Below are positions 44,639 through 52,898 of a DNA stretch of 64,000 bases, one piece after another (position 1 is the stretch's first letter; each line of letters begins with the position of its first letter). The notes below the pieces were generated by a model. The model was not told the DNA's origin. It was given only the letters and a program-made list of their open reading frames with translations, and did no database searches. The DNA comes from Amycolatopsis albispora (GTDB taxonomy: Bacteria; Actinomycetota; Actinomycetes; Mycobacteriales; Pseudonocardiaceae), in NCBI RefSeq assembly GCF_003312875.1, contig NZ_CP015163.1:6386001-6450000 (forward strand). Reading direction: 5' to 3'. A program made the translations under genes and the position numbers.

Positions 44639-45349
44639 TCAACTGCCTTTCTCTCCTCCGGACGGTGCCGGCTGCACGCGACGCCGCCCATCCGCAGATC
44701 CGCCAATCAACTCGCCAAGACGACGAATCGCCCGATACTGCAGAGCACGCGCCGCACCGGGTTCGCGGTCCAGTATTCTCGCGGTCTCGTTGACCGAAAG
44801 ATCGCAGAAGAACCGCAGCACAAGACACGTCCGCTGGTCATCGGCGAGTAATCCCAGGCACCGGATCAGTTCCGCTCGCGCGATCCCGAGAATGACGAGC
44901 TCCTCCGGCGTCTCGTGACCGGAGGCGTCCGGAAGCTCGTCGACCGTGACCTCATGCCGCACGGACCCGGACTTCGTGTGGTCGAAGATGATATTGCGGG
45001 CGATGGTGAGGAACCACGCGCCCGCATCTCGTCCCCGGTACTCCAGCGAGTTGATTGCCCGCAGCGCCCGCGCGAACGTCTCGCTGGTGACGTCCTCGGC
45101 TAGGTGCCGATCGCGGACACGGGATAGGGCAAAGCGGTGAACGCTGGTCGCGAATCTGTCGTACAGCACGGCATACGCCGACGCGTCTCCTCGTTGAGCC
45201 GCACGAACAAGCACCCAGTTGTCAGCGGACAGGTCCACGACATCACCGCCGGCCTGTCCGTCATCGGCGGCGCTGCGTGCTCCTCGTTGAGCCACAGCGG
45301 TTGAGCCCACACTCACTCCTCGTGATGCGGCATCGCGATCGCGACGCAC
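44639..45349 (-). CDS. ECF-type RNA polymerase sigma factor
   Basis: The protein has 236 residues. Sigma region 2 covers about 60-115 (AYAVLYDRFATSVHRFALSR, DRHLAEDVTSETFARALRAI, then YRGRDAGAWFLTIARNIIFD). Region 4 covers about 150-205 (LGLLADDQRTCLVLRFFCDL, then SVNETARILDREPGAARALQ). The family resembles actinobacterial ECF sigmas of the SigK/SigJ-neighbour type without extra domains. No anti-sigma gene is adjacent; the gene lies inside the metabolic operon between ferredoxin and aldehyde dehydrogenase. It may direct transcription of this operon or of remote genes in response to its expression. The true start could be a GTG about 12 codons later. Confidence 0.88.
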   Translation of the reverse strand: MRRDRDAASRGVSVGSTAVAQRGARSAADDGQAGGDVVDLSADNWVLVRAAQRGDASAYAVLYDRFATSVHRFALSRVRDRHLAEDVTSETFARALRAINSLEYRGRDAGAWFLTIARNIIFDHTKSGSVRHEVTVDELPDASGHETPEELVILGIARAELIRCLGLLADDQRTCLVLRFFCDLSVNETARILDREPGAARALQYRAIRRLGELIGGSADGRRRVQPAPSGGEKGS

Positions 45350-45361
45350 CTTCGACCTTGA

Positions 45362-45682
45362 CTAGTCCTCCTTGGGAGGGAGCGTTTTCACGAACTCGGT
45401 GTCGGGTATCGGGGTATCCACTTTGGTCGATCCTCCCGGTGACCCGATCCCCGTAAACGCCTGCTGCGCCGACTCCTGGAATGGTTTCCATTCCTCGTCA
45501 ACGTGTTGTGCGGGACGGATGGCCTCTACTGGGCATACCGGCTCGCAGGCCGCGCAGTCGATGCATTCCGTCGGGTGGATGTACAGCATCCGTTCGCCCT
45601 CGTAGATGCAATCGACCGGGCATTCCTCGATGCACGTCATGTCCTTGACGTCGACACACGGCTCGCCGATCACGAACGCCAT
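45362..45682 (-). CDS. fdxA: 7Fe ferredoxin ([3Fe-4S][4Fe-4S], FdxA type)
   Basis: The protein has 106 residues. By alignment with the Azotobacter FdI pattern, Cys9, Cys17 and Cys50 would hold the [3Fe-4S] cluster and Cys21, Cys40, Cys43 and Cys46 the [4Fe-4S] cluster; Cys25 is extra. The first motif reads CVDVKDMTCIEECPVDC and the second CIDCAACEPVCP. The C-terminal 50 residues are acidic and unstructured, as usual in actinobacterial FdxA. It carries single electrons between the reductase (overlapping upstream gene) and an oxidoreductase; the only one in the operon that needs such electrons is R2lox. Confidence 0.92.
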   Translation of the reverse strand: MAFVIGEPCVDVKDMTCIEECPVDCIYEGERMLYIHPTECIDCAACEPVCPVEAIRPAQHVDEEWKPFQESAQQAFTGIGSPGGSTKVDTPIPDTEFVKTLPPKED

Positions 45683-46743
45683 CCTGCGACCTCCTTGCTT
45701 CGCGGCTGTGCAGAATTTCCCTCGGGCGCCAACGGTTCCGACGCGGGCACGAGATCACTCGAATGCCCGGGAGCAAGAGTCGCGTCCGGATTCAACTCGA
45801 CGGCAGCGTTGTTCACGGCGAGCGCCACCTCGCCGAAACCGACGGCGATCAATTTCACCTTGCCCGGAAAGGTCGCCGCGTCCCCAGCGGCATAGACGCG
45901 CGGCAGATTCGTACGCATCCGGGTGTCGACGCGGATGGCCCGCCCCTCCATCTCAAGGCCCCACCCGGCGATCGGGCCGAGGTCCATCAGAAAACCCAGT
46001 GCGGCGACCACGACCTGAGCCTTCAGCTCCCGCGCGCCGTCCTCCCCGCGCACAGTGACGTCCACGCTCTCCACGCTGTCGTTACCACGAACCGCGGTAA
46101 CGGTGGCGTCGAGCACCAGGTGGCACGGACTGTCCTTCACCTGCGCGACCGAATGTTCGTGCGCCCGGAACTGCTTGCGACGGTGCACGAGGGTGACCGA
46201 CCGGGCACGCGGAACCGCGGCCAGTGCCCAGTCCAGCGCCGAGTCGCCACCGCCCACCACGACGACATCCTTGCCGTCGAACACCTCCAGCTGCGGGACG
46301 AAGTAGCAGAGCCCGCGCCCGAGAAGCTCCTCACCTGCTGGTAGCGGACGCGGGGTCACCGAACCCACTCCGGAGGTGACGATCACGGCTCTCGTGTTGA
46401 CGACGACACCCGAGGAGGTCGTCACCCGCCAGCCATCGGCAACTTCCCGGATGTCGCTCGCCTGCTGAGACAACAGGAATCGGGGGCCGAACGGTTTCGC
46501 CTGCTCGAGGAGGTTGCGGATCAGCTGCTGCCCCTGAACAGCGGGCAGGCCTGCGATGTCGTAGATGTTCTTCTCGGGGTAGATCGCCTGTACCTGACCA
46601 CCGGCCTCCGGTAGCGGATCCACCAACGCCGTGGTAAGCCCACGAAAACCCGCGTAGTAGGCACCGAACAAGCCCACGGGCCCGGCGCCGACGAACAACA
46701 CGTCAACGGTGACCTCGCCAGCTGGCGCGGTTGTTGTGCCCAT
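45670..46743 (-). CDS. Ferredoxin-NADP reductase, thioredoxin-reductase-like (YumC type)
   Basis: The start is ATG 46743 (357 residues, MGTTTAPAGEVTVDVLFVGA); the frame is open further upstream, but that part is not homologous. The FAD-binding GAGPVGLFGAYYAGFRGL lies at the N-terminus, followed by DPLPEAGGQVQAIYPEKNIY. The NADPH-binding domain has VVVVGGGDSALDWALAAVPR, and RVYAAGDAATFPGKVKLIAV closes the FAD site. No CxxC is present, which separates it from thioredoxin reductases and fits the type 2 ferredoxin-NADP reductases. It passes electrons from NADPH to the ferredoxin, whose gene it overlaps by 13 bp. It is 109 bp downstream of R2lox. Confidence 0.88.
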   Translation of the reverse strand: MGTTTAPAGEVTVDVLFVGAGPVGLFGAYYAGFRGLTTALVDPLPEAGGQVQAIYPEKNIYDIAGLPAVQGQQLIRNLLEQAKPFGPRFLLSQQASDIREVADGWRVTTSSGVVVNTRAVIVTSGVGSVTPRPLPAGEELLGRGLCYFVPQLEVFDGKDVVVVGGGDSALDWALAAVPRARSVTLVHRRKQFRAHEHSVAQVKDSPCHLVLDATVTAVRGNDSVESVDVTVRGEDGARELKAQVVVAALGFLMDLGPIAGWGLEMEGRAIRVDTRMRTNLPRVYAAGDAATFPGKVKLIAVGFGEVALAVNNAAVELNPDATLAPGHSSDLVPASEPLAPEGNSAQPRSKEVAGWRS

Positions 46744-46852
46744 CTCTTGCTGCCTCGATTCTGGTGACCTTGCCGACGCGAACTGTTCGCCCGGGTCGGG
46801 TCTCCGCCCCCGGACGAACAGTTCCACGGAACAGTGCTCGGAGCGCGTCGGC

Positions 46853-47836
46853 TCAGGACACGGCCGCAAGCGACTTCGCCACGGCCTTCTCGTCCTCCTC
46901 GGCGAAGGTGTCCTCAAGCTGCATAGGCGAGTAGTCCTCGTCGATCTCCTCGACGGGGCGGCCCCGTGCCCCCTCGATCGACTCCAGCCGACGGTTGATC
47001 TTGTCCATGCCATAGTCGGTCATCTCGTCGAGATCGATACCGAACGGGGCCCGCGCAGCTTCGAACTGGTCGAACAGCTTCACGATCAAACTCATCGCTG
47101 GCTCGATTAGTTCCTGCATCCGCTCCTCAACGACCTCCCAGGTCCGCTCGTCCGCGGCGACGTGACGGCGGCACGTGAAGGTACCCCACGCCATGTGCCT
47201 GCGCTCGTCGTCGCCGATGTACTTGATGAGCTGCTGCATGCCCGGCAGGATGTTCCTGCTCGCGCATACCTTCGCCCATCCGAAGTAGCCGGTGAGGGCG
47301 AGACAACCCTCGACGACGTGGTTGTAGGTAATCGAGGCACGCACCTGCGCCGCGGGCGACGGGTCCTTCTCCAAGGCGTACAGGGACTTGGGCAGTTCCT
47401 CGGCGAAGATTGTCTGGTATGGCTGGCTGTACTCCACGTACTCATGCAGGTCCGTGCCGAGCCCGACGGCGTCGAACCACAGTCGGAAAGACTGCATGTG
47501 CTTGGCCTCTTCGAAGGTGAACTGGGTGAGGTAGGCCTCGTCGGCCAGCCGTCCCTCTGCCGCCATGGCCGCCATGAACGGCTGGAGGTCCTGAGCGACC
47601 GACTCCTCCCCGGCCATGAACTGTGAGGCAAGGATGCAGGTCAACTTCTTCTCGTCCGGCGACATCGCGGCGAAGTCCGCGGCGTCCTGCGAAAAGTCGA
47701 TCGTTTCCGGGTCCCAGAATTTCTTGTTTCCCTTCCGGAACAGCCGCATAGGGAAGGATTCCATGCGTAGGCCGCCCTCACAGAGGCTGCCATACCCATT
47801 CCGCTTACCGTGCTGGATGACGCGGTCGATTGCCAT
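46853..47836 (-). CDS. R2-like ligand-binding oxidase (R2lox, Mn/Fe)
   Basis: The start is ATG 47836 (327 residues, MAIDRVIQHGKRNGYGSLCE). All six metal ligands of the M. tuberculosis R2lox (Rv0233) are present at a constant offset of +9: Glu77 (GEESVAQ), Glu110 and His113 (FEEAKH), Glu176 (HVVEG), Glu211 and His214 (DDERRH). The Val80-Tyr171 pair corresponds to the Val-Tyr ether crosslink seen in that protein. It is therefore R2lox rather than a ribonucleotide reductase R2. R2lox binds a fatty-acid-like ligand and a Mn/Fe centre; its natural reaction is unknown. Here it sits with an NADPH-ferredoxin chain and a full alcohol-to-acyl-CoA route, suggesting oxidation of a lipid-like substrate. 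The C-terminus is acidic. Confidence 0.93.
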   Translation of the reverse strand: MAIDRVIQHGKRNGYGSLCEGGLRMESFPMRLFRKGNKKFWDPETIDFSQDAADFAAMSPDEKKLTCILASQFMAGEESVAQDLQPFMAAMAAEGRLADEAYLTQFTFEEAKHMQSFRLWFDAVGLGTDLHEYVEYSQPYQTIFAEELPKSLYALEKDPSPAAQVRASITYNHVVEGCLALTGYFGWAKVCASRNILPGMQQLIKYIGDDERRHMAWGTFTCRRHVAADERTWEVVEERMQELIEPAMSLIVKLFDQFEAARAPFGIDLDEMTDYGMDKINRRLESIEGARGRPVEEIDEDYSPMQLEDTFAEEDEKAVAKSLAAVS

Positions 47837-47917
47837 GTCACATCCTCGATTCGAATACACGCCGGATAGGGCGGGAATAACTTGGCGACGATAACTGTTT
47901 CTGTCGACTTAGGAGTT

Positions 47918-49030
47918 TCAGAAGCGGATCATTCCGCGGATGTTCTTTCCGTCACGCATGTCCTGGTATCCCTGGTTGATGTCCTCCAGCTGATACTCAG
48001 CGGTCACCAGTTCGTCGAGCTTGAGTTGGCCGAGGTTGTACAACTCAAGCAGTCGCGGAATGTCATGCTGCGGATTCGAGGATCCGAACAGCGCGCCCCG
48101 GATCTGCTTCTCGTAGAGCGTGAGTTCGAAGAGGTTGCCGCTCATCGTGTGCTCGTCCGGATGGCCGATCGCGGTGACGATCACACGCCCACGCTTGCCC
48201 ACCAGACTCAAAGCGGGCTCGATGTAGGAGCCCTCGGCGACGTCGGTGGTGAGCACGCATACGTCAGCGAGCTGCCCGCGGGTCAACTCGCTGACCACGT
48301 TCCACGCTTCGTCCATCGACTCGGCCGTGTGCGTGGCCCCGAACTCGCCCGCCTTGGCACGTTTGTACTCGACCGGATCAACGGCGACGATGGCACGCGC
48401 GCCGGCGGCCCGTGCTCCTTGGATGGCATTGACACCGATGCCACCGGCCCCGACCACGACGACCACGTCGCCGGCACGCACTTCGCCGGCCCGGGTGGCG
48501 CTACCGAATCCGGTCGTGACCCCACACCCGACAAGGGCGGCCTTCTCCAGCGGAAACCCTTCGTCGATCTTCACCACCGAGGCGGCGGGCACCACCGTGC
48601 GCTCGGAAAAGGTACCCAGCAGGCACATCTGGCCCGCGTCCTCGCCGCGAGTATGGAACCGGTAGGTGCCGTCCAGCTGCGGCCCGAGGATCACCGCGCC
48701 ACCCAGATCGCAGAGGTTCGTCATGCCACGGGCGCAGTAGGAGCACTTGCCGCATGCCGGGAGAAAGCTCAAGACAACAGGATCGCCTTCGGCCACCTCG
48801 GTCACGTTCGCGCCCACCGCCTCAACGATGCCGGCGCCTTCATGTCCACCCACGACCGGGAACGGGATCGGGATGTCGCCGGTGACGAGGTGCTCGTCGG
48901 AATGACACAATCCGCTGGCGGCCAGTTTGACCTGGACCTCACCCTCGTTCGGCGGGTCGAGGTCGATCTCTTCGACCTGCCACTTCTCGTTGAGGCCCCA
49001 CAAGACGGCGGCCTTGGTCTTCATCGACAT
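47918..49030 (-). CDS. Zn-dependent alcohol dehydrogenase, NDMA-dependent (mycofactocin-associated) type
   Basis: The start is ATG 49030 behind AAGGAG (370 residues, MSMKTKAAVLWGLNEKWQVE). Catalytic zinc ligands lie in GLCHSDEHLV and GGHEGAGIVE and in VGCGVTTGFG. The structural zinc has four Cys in CGKCSYCARGMTNLC. The Rossmann motif is VVVVGAGGIGVNAIQGARAA. The pattern fits the NDMA-dependent ADH family, which holds NADH tightly and regenerates it with mycofactocin (family knowledge; no mycofactocin genes in the window). It would oxidise the alcohol made or used by the R2lox pathway to an aldehyde. It is the first gene of the operon; the promoter should lie in 49031-49213. Confidence 0.9.
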   Translation of the reverse strand: MSMKTKAAVLWGLNEKWQVEEIDLDPPNEGEVQVKLAASGLCHSDEHLVTGDIPIPFPVVGGHEGAGIVEAVGANVTEVAEGDPVVLSFLPACGKCSYCARGMTNLCDLGGAVILGPQLDGTYRFHTRGEDAGQMCLLGTFSERTVVPAASVVKIDEGFPLEKAALVGCGVTTGFGSATRAGEVRAGDVVVVVGAGGIGVNAIQGARAAGARAIVAVDPVEYKRAKAGEFGATHTAESMDEAWNVVSELTRGQLADVCVLTTDVAEGSYIEPALSLVGKRGRVIVTAIGHPDEHTMSGNLFELTLYEKQIRGALFGSSNPQHDIPRLLELYNLGQLKLDELVTAEYQLEDINQGYQDMRDGKNIRGMIRF

Positions 49031-49213
49031 CGTCTCCTTCGACTCTGAAGGGCTTCTTCCCCCAGCGTATGGGGAATGCGCACCCGGCAATACGGGCCAT
49101 CCGTGCCGCGAGTGGCCCATGAAGGCCACGGACAGTGTGGGCCGCGCAAGATCGGTCGAGGCCCAGTTGGTCTGGGCGCACCATCGCCACCCCCTGGCGC
49201 TCGTGGTGCGGAC

Positions 49214-50614
49214 CTATGGGTGAGGCGACTGGGTGGGTGGGCGACCAGCCAGCGTCCGCACGGGCAATGTCACGCGCACGGCCAACCCGCCTCCGGCGGC
49301 CTCCTGAAAGTCGATCGTGCCGTTCAGCGCCTGGATGATCTGGTCGACGATCCACAGGCCGAGACCTGCGGTGCCTCGTTCCTGCCCGGCCTGCGCGAAC
49401 TTGGCGGTGAGCTCGACGGCGCGGTCAAGGGGCATTCCCGGCCCTCGGTCGGCGATCTCCAGTGACAGCGAGCCTTGGTCAAGGTTCGCGATGACACTGA
49501 CCGGCTGGTCACGGCCGTGGCGGGATGCGTTCTCCAGCAGGTTTGTGACGACCCTGCGGACGAGCTGGGCATCAAGTTGGGCGTGGGCGTTCGATGGCGA
49601 GACGATCAATCGAAGTCGTTCACGCGGCAGGCCAGCAGCGTCAGCAGCCATGAGTATGAATTCGTGCACGTTCACCACCCGAAGGTGCCCTGTGCTGAAG
49701 GCTGGTCGCCGGCTGGCTGCGACGTCGGCCAGCGCGTTGAGCATGGCCGACAGGTGCTCGACGTGCGCGGTCAACAAAGCGAGGCGGGGGTCGGCGGACT
49801 GCGCCGTGCCACCGGTCTCCCGCGACAGATCACGGACCAGCGCATCCAAGGATGTTACAGGTGTGCGGAACTCGTGGAGGATCACGCGCAGCCCAGTCTG
49901 CTGCGCGTCGTAGGAGGCCGTCAGGCGAGTCCGGAGATCGCGCTCTTCGTCGGCCACGATGCGCGCGGCGGCGGTCTCCGCCTGAGCTAGGCCGCGGGCG
50001 CGTTCGGCGTGCTCGTTCAGCAAGACGAGCCCCGAGGCGAGCGCACCGGTGAAGAGCAGGTACAGCGCCCACCACACCCCGGCTAGGAGGCGATCGTGGG
50101 TTGGGCCGCTCGTGGGGTTCACCGTCAGCGCGATTGTGACGAAGCAGCCGCCGAGCAGCAGGGCCACTCCCAGCGTGCTGATAAAGGACAGTCGGGCAGC
50201 CGCGGCGACGATGACCAGAAACAGGATAGACACCGCTGGGCTTTGCGCGCCGCCGGATGACGCCACGATCCCCGACGCCAGCCCCGCGTCCAGGACGGTG
50301 ATGATCGCAGCCGGCACTCGACCCTCGACCTCCCAGGTGGGATGTCCCAACATGACGGTCGAGTAGACCGTCGCGATGCCGACGAGATACCATGCCGCCG
50401 CCGTGTGCTGGACGAACGGGCTGGACCCCACCAGCAGGAGCACCGCCGCTGAGAGCACGACGCCGACCCGGACCCAGACGGTGATCAAACCGACCGGACG
50501 CAGCGTGTCGCCAGGATCCGGCTGCCCCGCCAGGTACCGGCGTGACCGAGGCGCTCGCCACCAGCTCATCGCGGTAGCGGGCACCTGCGTCGCGCCCACG
50601 TGGTCGTCTGGCAT
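49214..50614 (-). CDS. Membrane-bound sensor histidine kinase
   Basis: The protein has 466 residues. Five or six hydrophobic helices occupy about 40-205 (LITVWVRVGVVLSAAVLLLV, FVTIALTVNPTSG, LLAGVWWALYLLFTGALASG). A short coiled linker (ERARGLAQAETAAARIVADE) leads to the HisKA domain with the phospho-acceptor His in RVILHEFRTPVTSLDALVRD (near 245). The ATPase has NLLENASRHG (N box), IADRGPGMPLDRAV (G1) and RGTAGLGLWIVDQIIQALNG (G2). It senses a signal in or near the membrane and phosphorylates the divergent NarL-type regulator; the two starts are only 38 bp apart. Its place between the lipid-oxidation and Mce operons suggests a lipid-related signal, an inference. Confidence 0.88.
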   Translation of the reverse strand: MPDDHVGATQVPATAMSWWRAPRSRRYLAGQPDPGDTLRPVGLITVWVRVGVVLSAAVLLLVGSSPFVQHTAAAWYLVGIATVYSTVMLGHPTWEVEGRVPAAIITVLDAGLASGIVASSGGAQSPAVSILFLVIVAAAARLSFISTLGVALLLGGCFVTIALTVNPTSGPTHDRLLAGVWWALYLLFTGALASGLVLLNEHAERARGLAQAETAAARIVADEERDLRTRLTASYDAQQTGLRVILHEFRTPVTSLDALVRDLSRETGGTAQSADPRLALLTAHVEHLSAMLNALADVAASRRPAFSTGHLRVVNVHEFILMAADAAGLPRERLRLIVSPSNAHAQLDAQLVRRVVTNLLENASRHGRDQPVSVIANLDQGSLSLEIADRGPGMPLDRAVELTAKFAQAGQERGTAGLGLWIVDQIIQALNGTIDFQEAAGGGLAVRVTLPVRTLAGRPPTQSPHP

Positions 50615-50652
50615 CTGAACCCCACTGGTTACAGTCGTATTAAGGTTAGGCC

Positions 50653-51321
50653 ATGGATGGTGATAAGCTGGTGGTGGTCATCGTCGACGACCACGATCTG
50701 TTCACACAGGGCTTGGCTCTGTTGCTGGAGAGCCGGGTCGGCGATCGTATCTCGGTCGCAGGGTCGACCAGCCGGCCGGAGGAAGCGGCCGCGCTGGTCG
50801 GTTCGACTGGCGCCGGTCTGGCGATCGTCGATCTCGCCATGCCGCCGATCGGCGGCGTGGCGGCAGTCCGGCACATCAAGTCGCGCCATCCGGACACCAG
50901 GATCTTGGCGCTGTCGGGCACCACCGATCGGGGTTTGGCGGAGGAGGCATTGTTGGCGGGCGCCGACGGTTACCTGTCGAAGTCCGCGGACCCCGACACG
51001 CTCGTCGCCCCATTACTAAGCGTCGCGGCCGGTTTCCGAGTCGTCGAACCAGATCTGTTCACCGCGCTGCTGGATGGCATCCGCCGCCCGCCGGAAACGA
51101 TTCTCCAGAGATTGGATACCGAGGAGATGCGCCTGTGGGGCTTGCTCGCGCGGGGCGCCGAGACCATCGAAATCGCCGAACGGATGCTGGTCTCCGAGCG
51201 TACGGCCAAACGCATGATCGCGGCCCTGTTACACAAGCTCGACGTCGGGAGCCGCGCGGAAGCCGCGGGACTGGCTGGATACTATGGGCTGATCGACCGG
51301 CCCAAGGATACGGGCGTCTGA
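50653..51321 (+). CDS. NarL/LuxR-type response regulator
   Basis: The protein has 222 residues. The receiver domain has the acidic pair VVVIVDDHDLF, phospho-acceptor Asp60 in LAIVDLAMPPIGGVAAV, the switch Ser/Thr in ILALSGTTDRG and Lys in GYLSKSADPD. The output domain (about 145-215) has the HTH AETIEIAERMLVSERTAKRM and IAALLHKLDVGSRAEAAGLA. A few residues of the usual LuxR start (LTxRE) differ here (LDTEEMRLWGLLARG). It is divergent from the membrane kinase and is its obvious partner. It converges with the end of the Mce operon with 12 bp between. It may control one or both of the neighbouring lipid operons. Confidence 0.88.
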   Translation: MDGDKLVVVIVDDHDLFTQGLALLLESRVGDRISVAGSTSRPEEAAALVGSTGAGLAIVDLAMPPIGGVAAVRHIKSRHPDTRILALSGTTDRGLAEEALLAGADGYLSKSADPDTLVAPLLSVAAGFRVVEPDLFTALLDGIRRPPETILQRLDTEEMRLWGLLARGAETIEIAERMLVSERTAKRMIAALLHKLDVGSRAEAAGLAGYYGLIDRPKDTGV

Positions 51322-51333
51322 GACATGCCGGCA

Positions 51334-51546
51334 TCAAGGTCCCCACAAGGCCAGAACGGACAGGACGACGAAGGCAGCCGCCACCACCTGTGCGGCGACC
51401 GCACCCCGGCGCAGCACCCGCGCGCGGCGGGCGCGTTCCCGGGCACCGAGCGCCGCAGGTACCGCCGTGTCGGCATTCCGCAAGCCCCACCGGCCGAGCA
51501 ACACGAGTAGTACCGCCAGCACGAGCAGGGGACCCGCCGTGCTCAC
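51334..51546 (-). CDS. Small two-helix membrane protein
   Basis: The protein has 70 residues: LLVLAVLLVLLGRWGLRN, a basic middle (ARERARRARVLRRGAV) and AAQVVAAAFVVLSVLALW. It starts with GTG at 51546, overlapping the stop of the isomerase gene (GTGA), and is the last gene of the Mce operon. No family is recognised. The coupling and good codon use make it a real gene; a role in assembling or anchoring the import system is possible but not shown. Confidence 0.7.
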   Translation of the reverse strand: MSTAGPLLVLAVLLVLLGRWGLRNADTAVPAALGARERARRARVLRRGAVAAQVVAAAFVVLSVLALWGP

Positions 51547-52898
51547 CGGGGACCCCCTTGCCGGGGCGGCTGACCGGGTTCGGCTGGCTCCTGCCCTTGG
51601 GGAACCCCGAGCTCACCCGGCTGCACGCTCGGCGGAGCGTCCGGGGATGCGGGCAGGTAGGCATCGGCGTACTGGATGTCCGCGTCGCGGATTCGCTCGG
51701 CCAGCCAGTCGCGCCAGGTTTGGAGCTTTCGTTCCAGTTCGAGTTGCTGCTTCAGCGGGTCGCGCACCTGGTCGAACCTCGCGGGCTCGGCCGGGGTGAT
51801 TCCGGTGACCATACCGACGTTCCAGCCGAACTTGTTCTGCACAGGGCCGAAGTGCTCACCCCGCCCAGCGGCGAAGGCTGCCTTGGCGTAGCCGGGCTGA
51901 AGCTGGTCCCGGGTCACGGTGCCAAGGTTTCCACCGTCGCTTCGGGTCGCGCTGTCAAGACTACGCTGTCGGGCAAGCGTGTCGAACGATGCCCCGCTGC
52001 GGAGTTCGGCAACGATCCGGTCTGCCTCGTCTTTGGTCCGAACGACGATGTTGGCCAGTTCCCGGCGCTCAGGAGTCCCCAGCTGATCTTTTCGTTTGCT
52101 GAATGCCTCACGGATTTCCTGGTCGCCGACCTCCGGTGTGTCCTTGGTGACCGTGTTGAACAGCTGGTCCATGGCCAACTGCTTCTTCACCTCGTCCAGG
52201 ACGGCTCGTTCCGACGTGCCCGCGTTGCCCAGCGCCTGGACGAACTGGTCGCGACCTTGGGTGCCTTCGCCGAACTGCTGGGTGACGAACCGGCTCAACG
52301 TGTCCCGGGCCGCCTTGTCCGCCACCACGATGCCGTGGTCCCGCGCCGCCCTGTCGAGGAGCAGGCTCACCGCATAGGCCTTGGCGGCGTCGCGCCGGAA
52401 ACGGTCCAGCCTGCCGGGCTCCTGCGGTGGCTCGATACCGTAGAGTGCACGCCATGTGTCGGTGACTTCGCCTAGGTCGTCAACGGTGACGACACGATCG
52501 TCGATCCGGAAGGCGGCATCGTCCGGCAGTTGCTCACCAACCCACCAGAGGTAGCCGCCCGCGCCACCGCCCGCGAGCAGCAGCGTCACGGCCGCGACTG
52601 TCCGCGCCTTCCGGGTCCGCGGGAGCCTGATTCGCCTGAGGAGGCCGCGCAGGCCGCCCGGCTCACCGTCGGCGTTCCGCTCGGCATCTACGCCGTCCGC
52701 ACCGCTGTCGTCGTTGTTGGCGATGTCGCGGTCTTGGCCACCCGTGCCCTGGGTTCCTTGCTCTCGCCGCTGGTCCGGCGAGCAATCCTCGGCGACGTGG
52801 GTGTCCCGGTCCGTGCCCGAACGCTCTGCGTCGTTCTCACGCGTATCAGCATCCTGTTCCTTGGCATCCGTCACGTCGGATGTCTGCCGCTGCTTCAT
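51543..52898 (-). CDS. Membrane-anchored parvulin-type peptidyl-prolyl isomerase (SurA/PrsA-like)
   Basis: The start is ATG 52898 behind AGGAGGTGG (451 residues, MKQRQTSDVTDAKEQDADTR). An acidic, repetitive cytoplasmic leader of about 90 residues precedes one membrane helix (TVAAVTLLLAGGGAGGYLWW). Outside follow a SurA-N-like helical domain (FRRDAAKAYAVSLLLDRAAR, FNTVTKDTPEVGDQEIREAF) and a parvulin domain with RRELANIVVRTKDEADRIVA, SFDTLARQRSLDSATRSDGG and GPVQNKFGWNVGMVTGITPA. It would fold or assemble exported proteins. Placed after the MCE and RND genes with a 4-bp overlap, its clients are probably those envelope proteins. The C-terminal tail is Pro/Gly/Gln-rich. Confidence 0.85.
   Translation of the reverse strand: MKQRQTSDVTDAKEQDADTRENDAERSGTDRDTHVAEDCSPDQRREQGTQGTGGQDRDIANNDDSGADGVDAERNADGEPGGLRGLLRRIRLPRTRKARTVAAVTLLLAGGGAGGYLWWVGEQLPDDAAFRIDDRVVTVDDLGEVTDTWRALYGIEPPQEPGRLDRFRRDAAKAYAVSLLLDRAARDHGIVVADKAARDTLSRFVTQQFGEGTQGRDQFVQALGNAGTSERAVLDEVKKQLAMDQLFNTVTKDTPEVGDQEIREAFSKRKDQLGTPERRELANIVVRTKDEADRIVAELRSGASFDTLARQRSLDSATRSDGGNLGTVTRDQLQPGYAKAAFAAGRGEHFGPVQNKFGWNVGMVTGITPAEPARFDQVRDPLKQQLELERKLQTWRDWLAERIRDADIQYADAYLPASPDAPPSVQPGELGVPQGQEPAEPGQPPRQGGPR

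Noticed and set aside
51325..51334. Perfect palindrome ATGCCGGCAT between the regulator and the small membrane protein
   Set aside because: Too short for a terminator, and palindromes of this kind occur by chance in GC-rich DNA.
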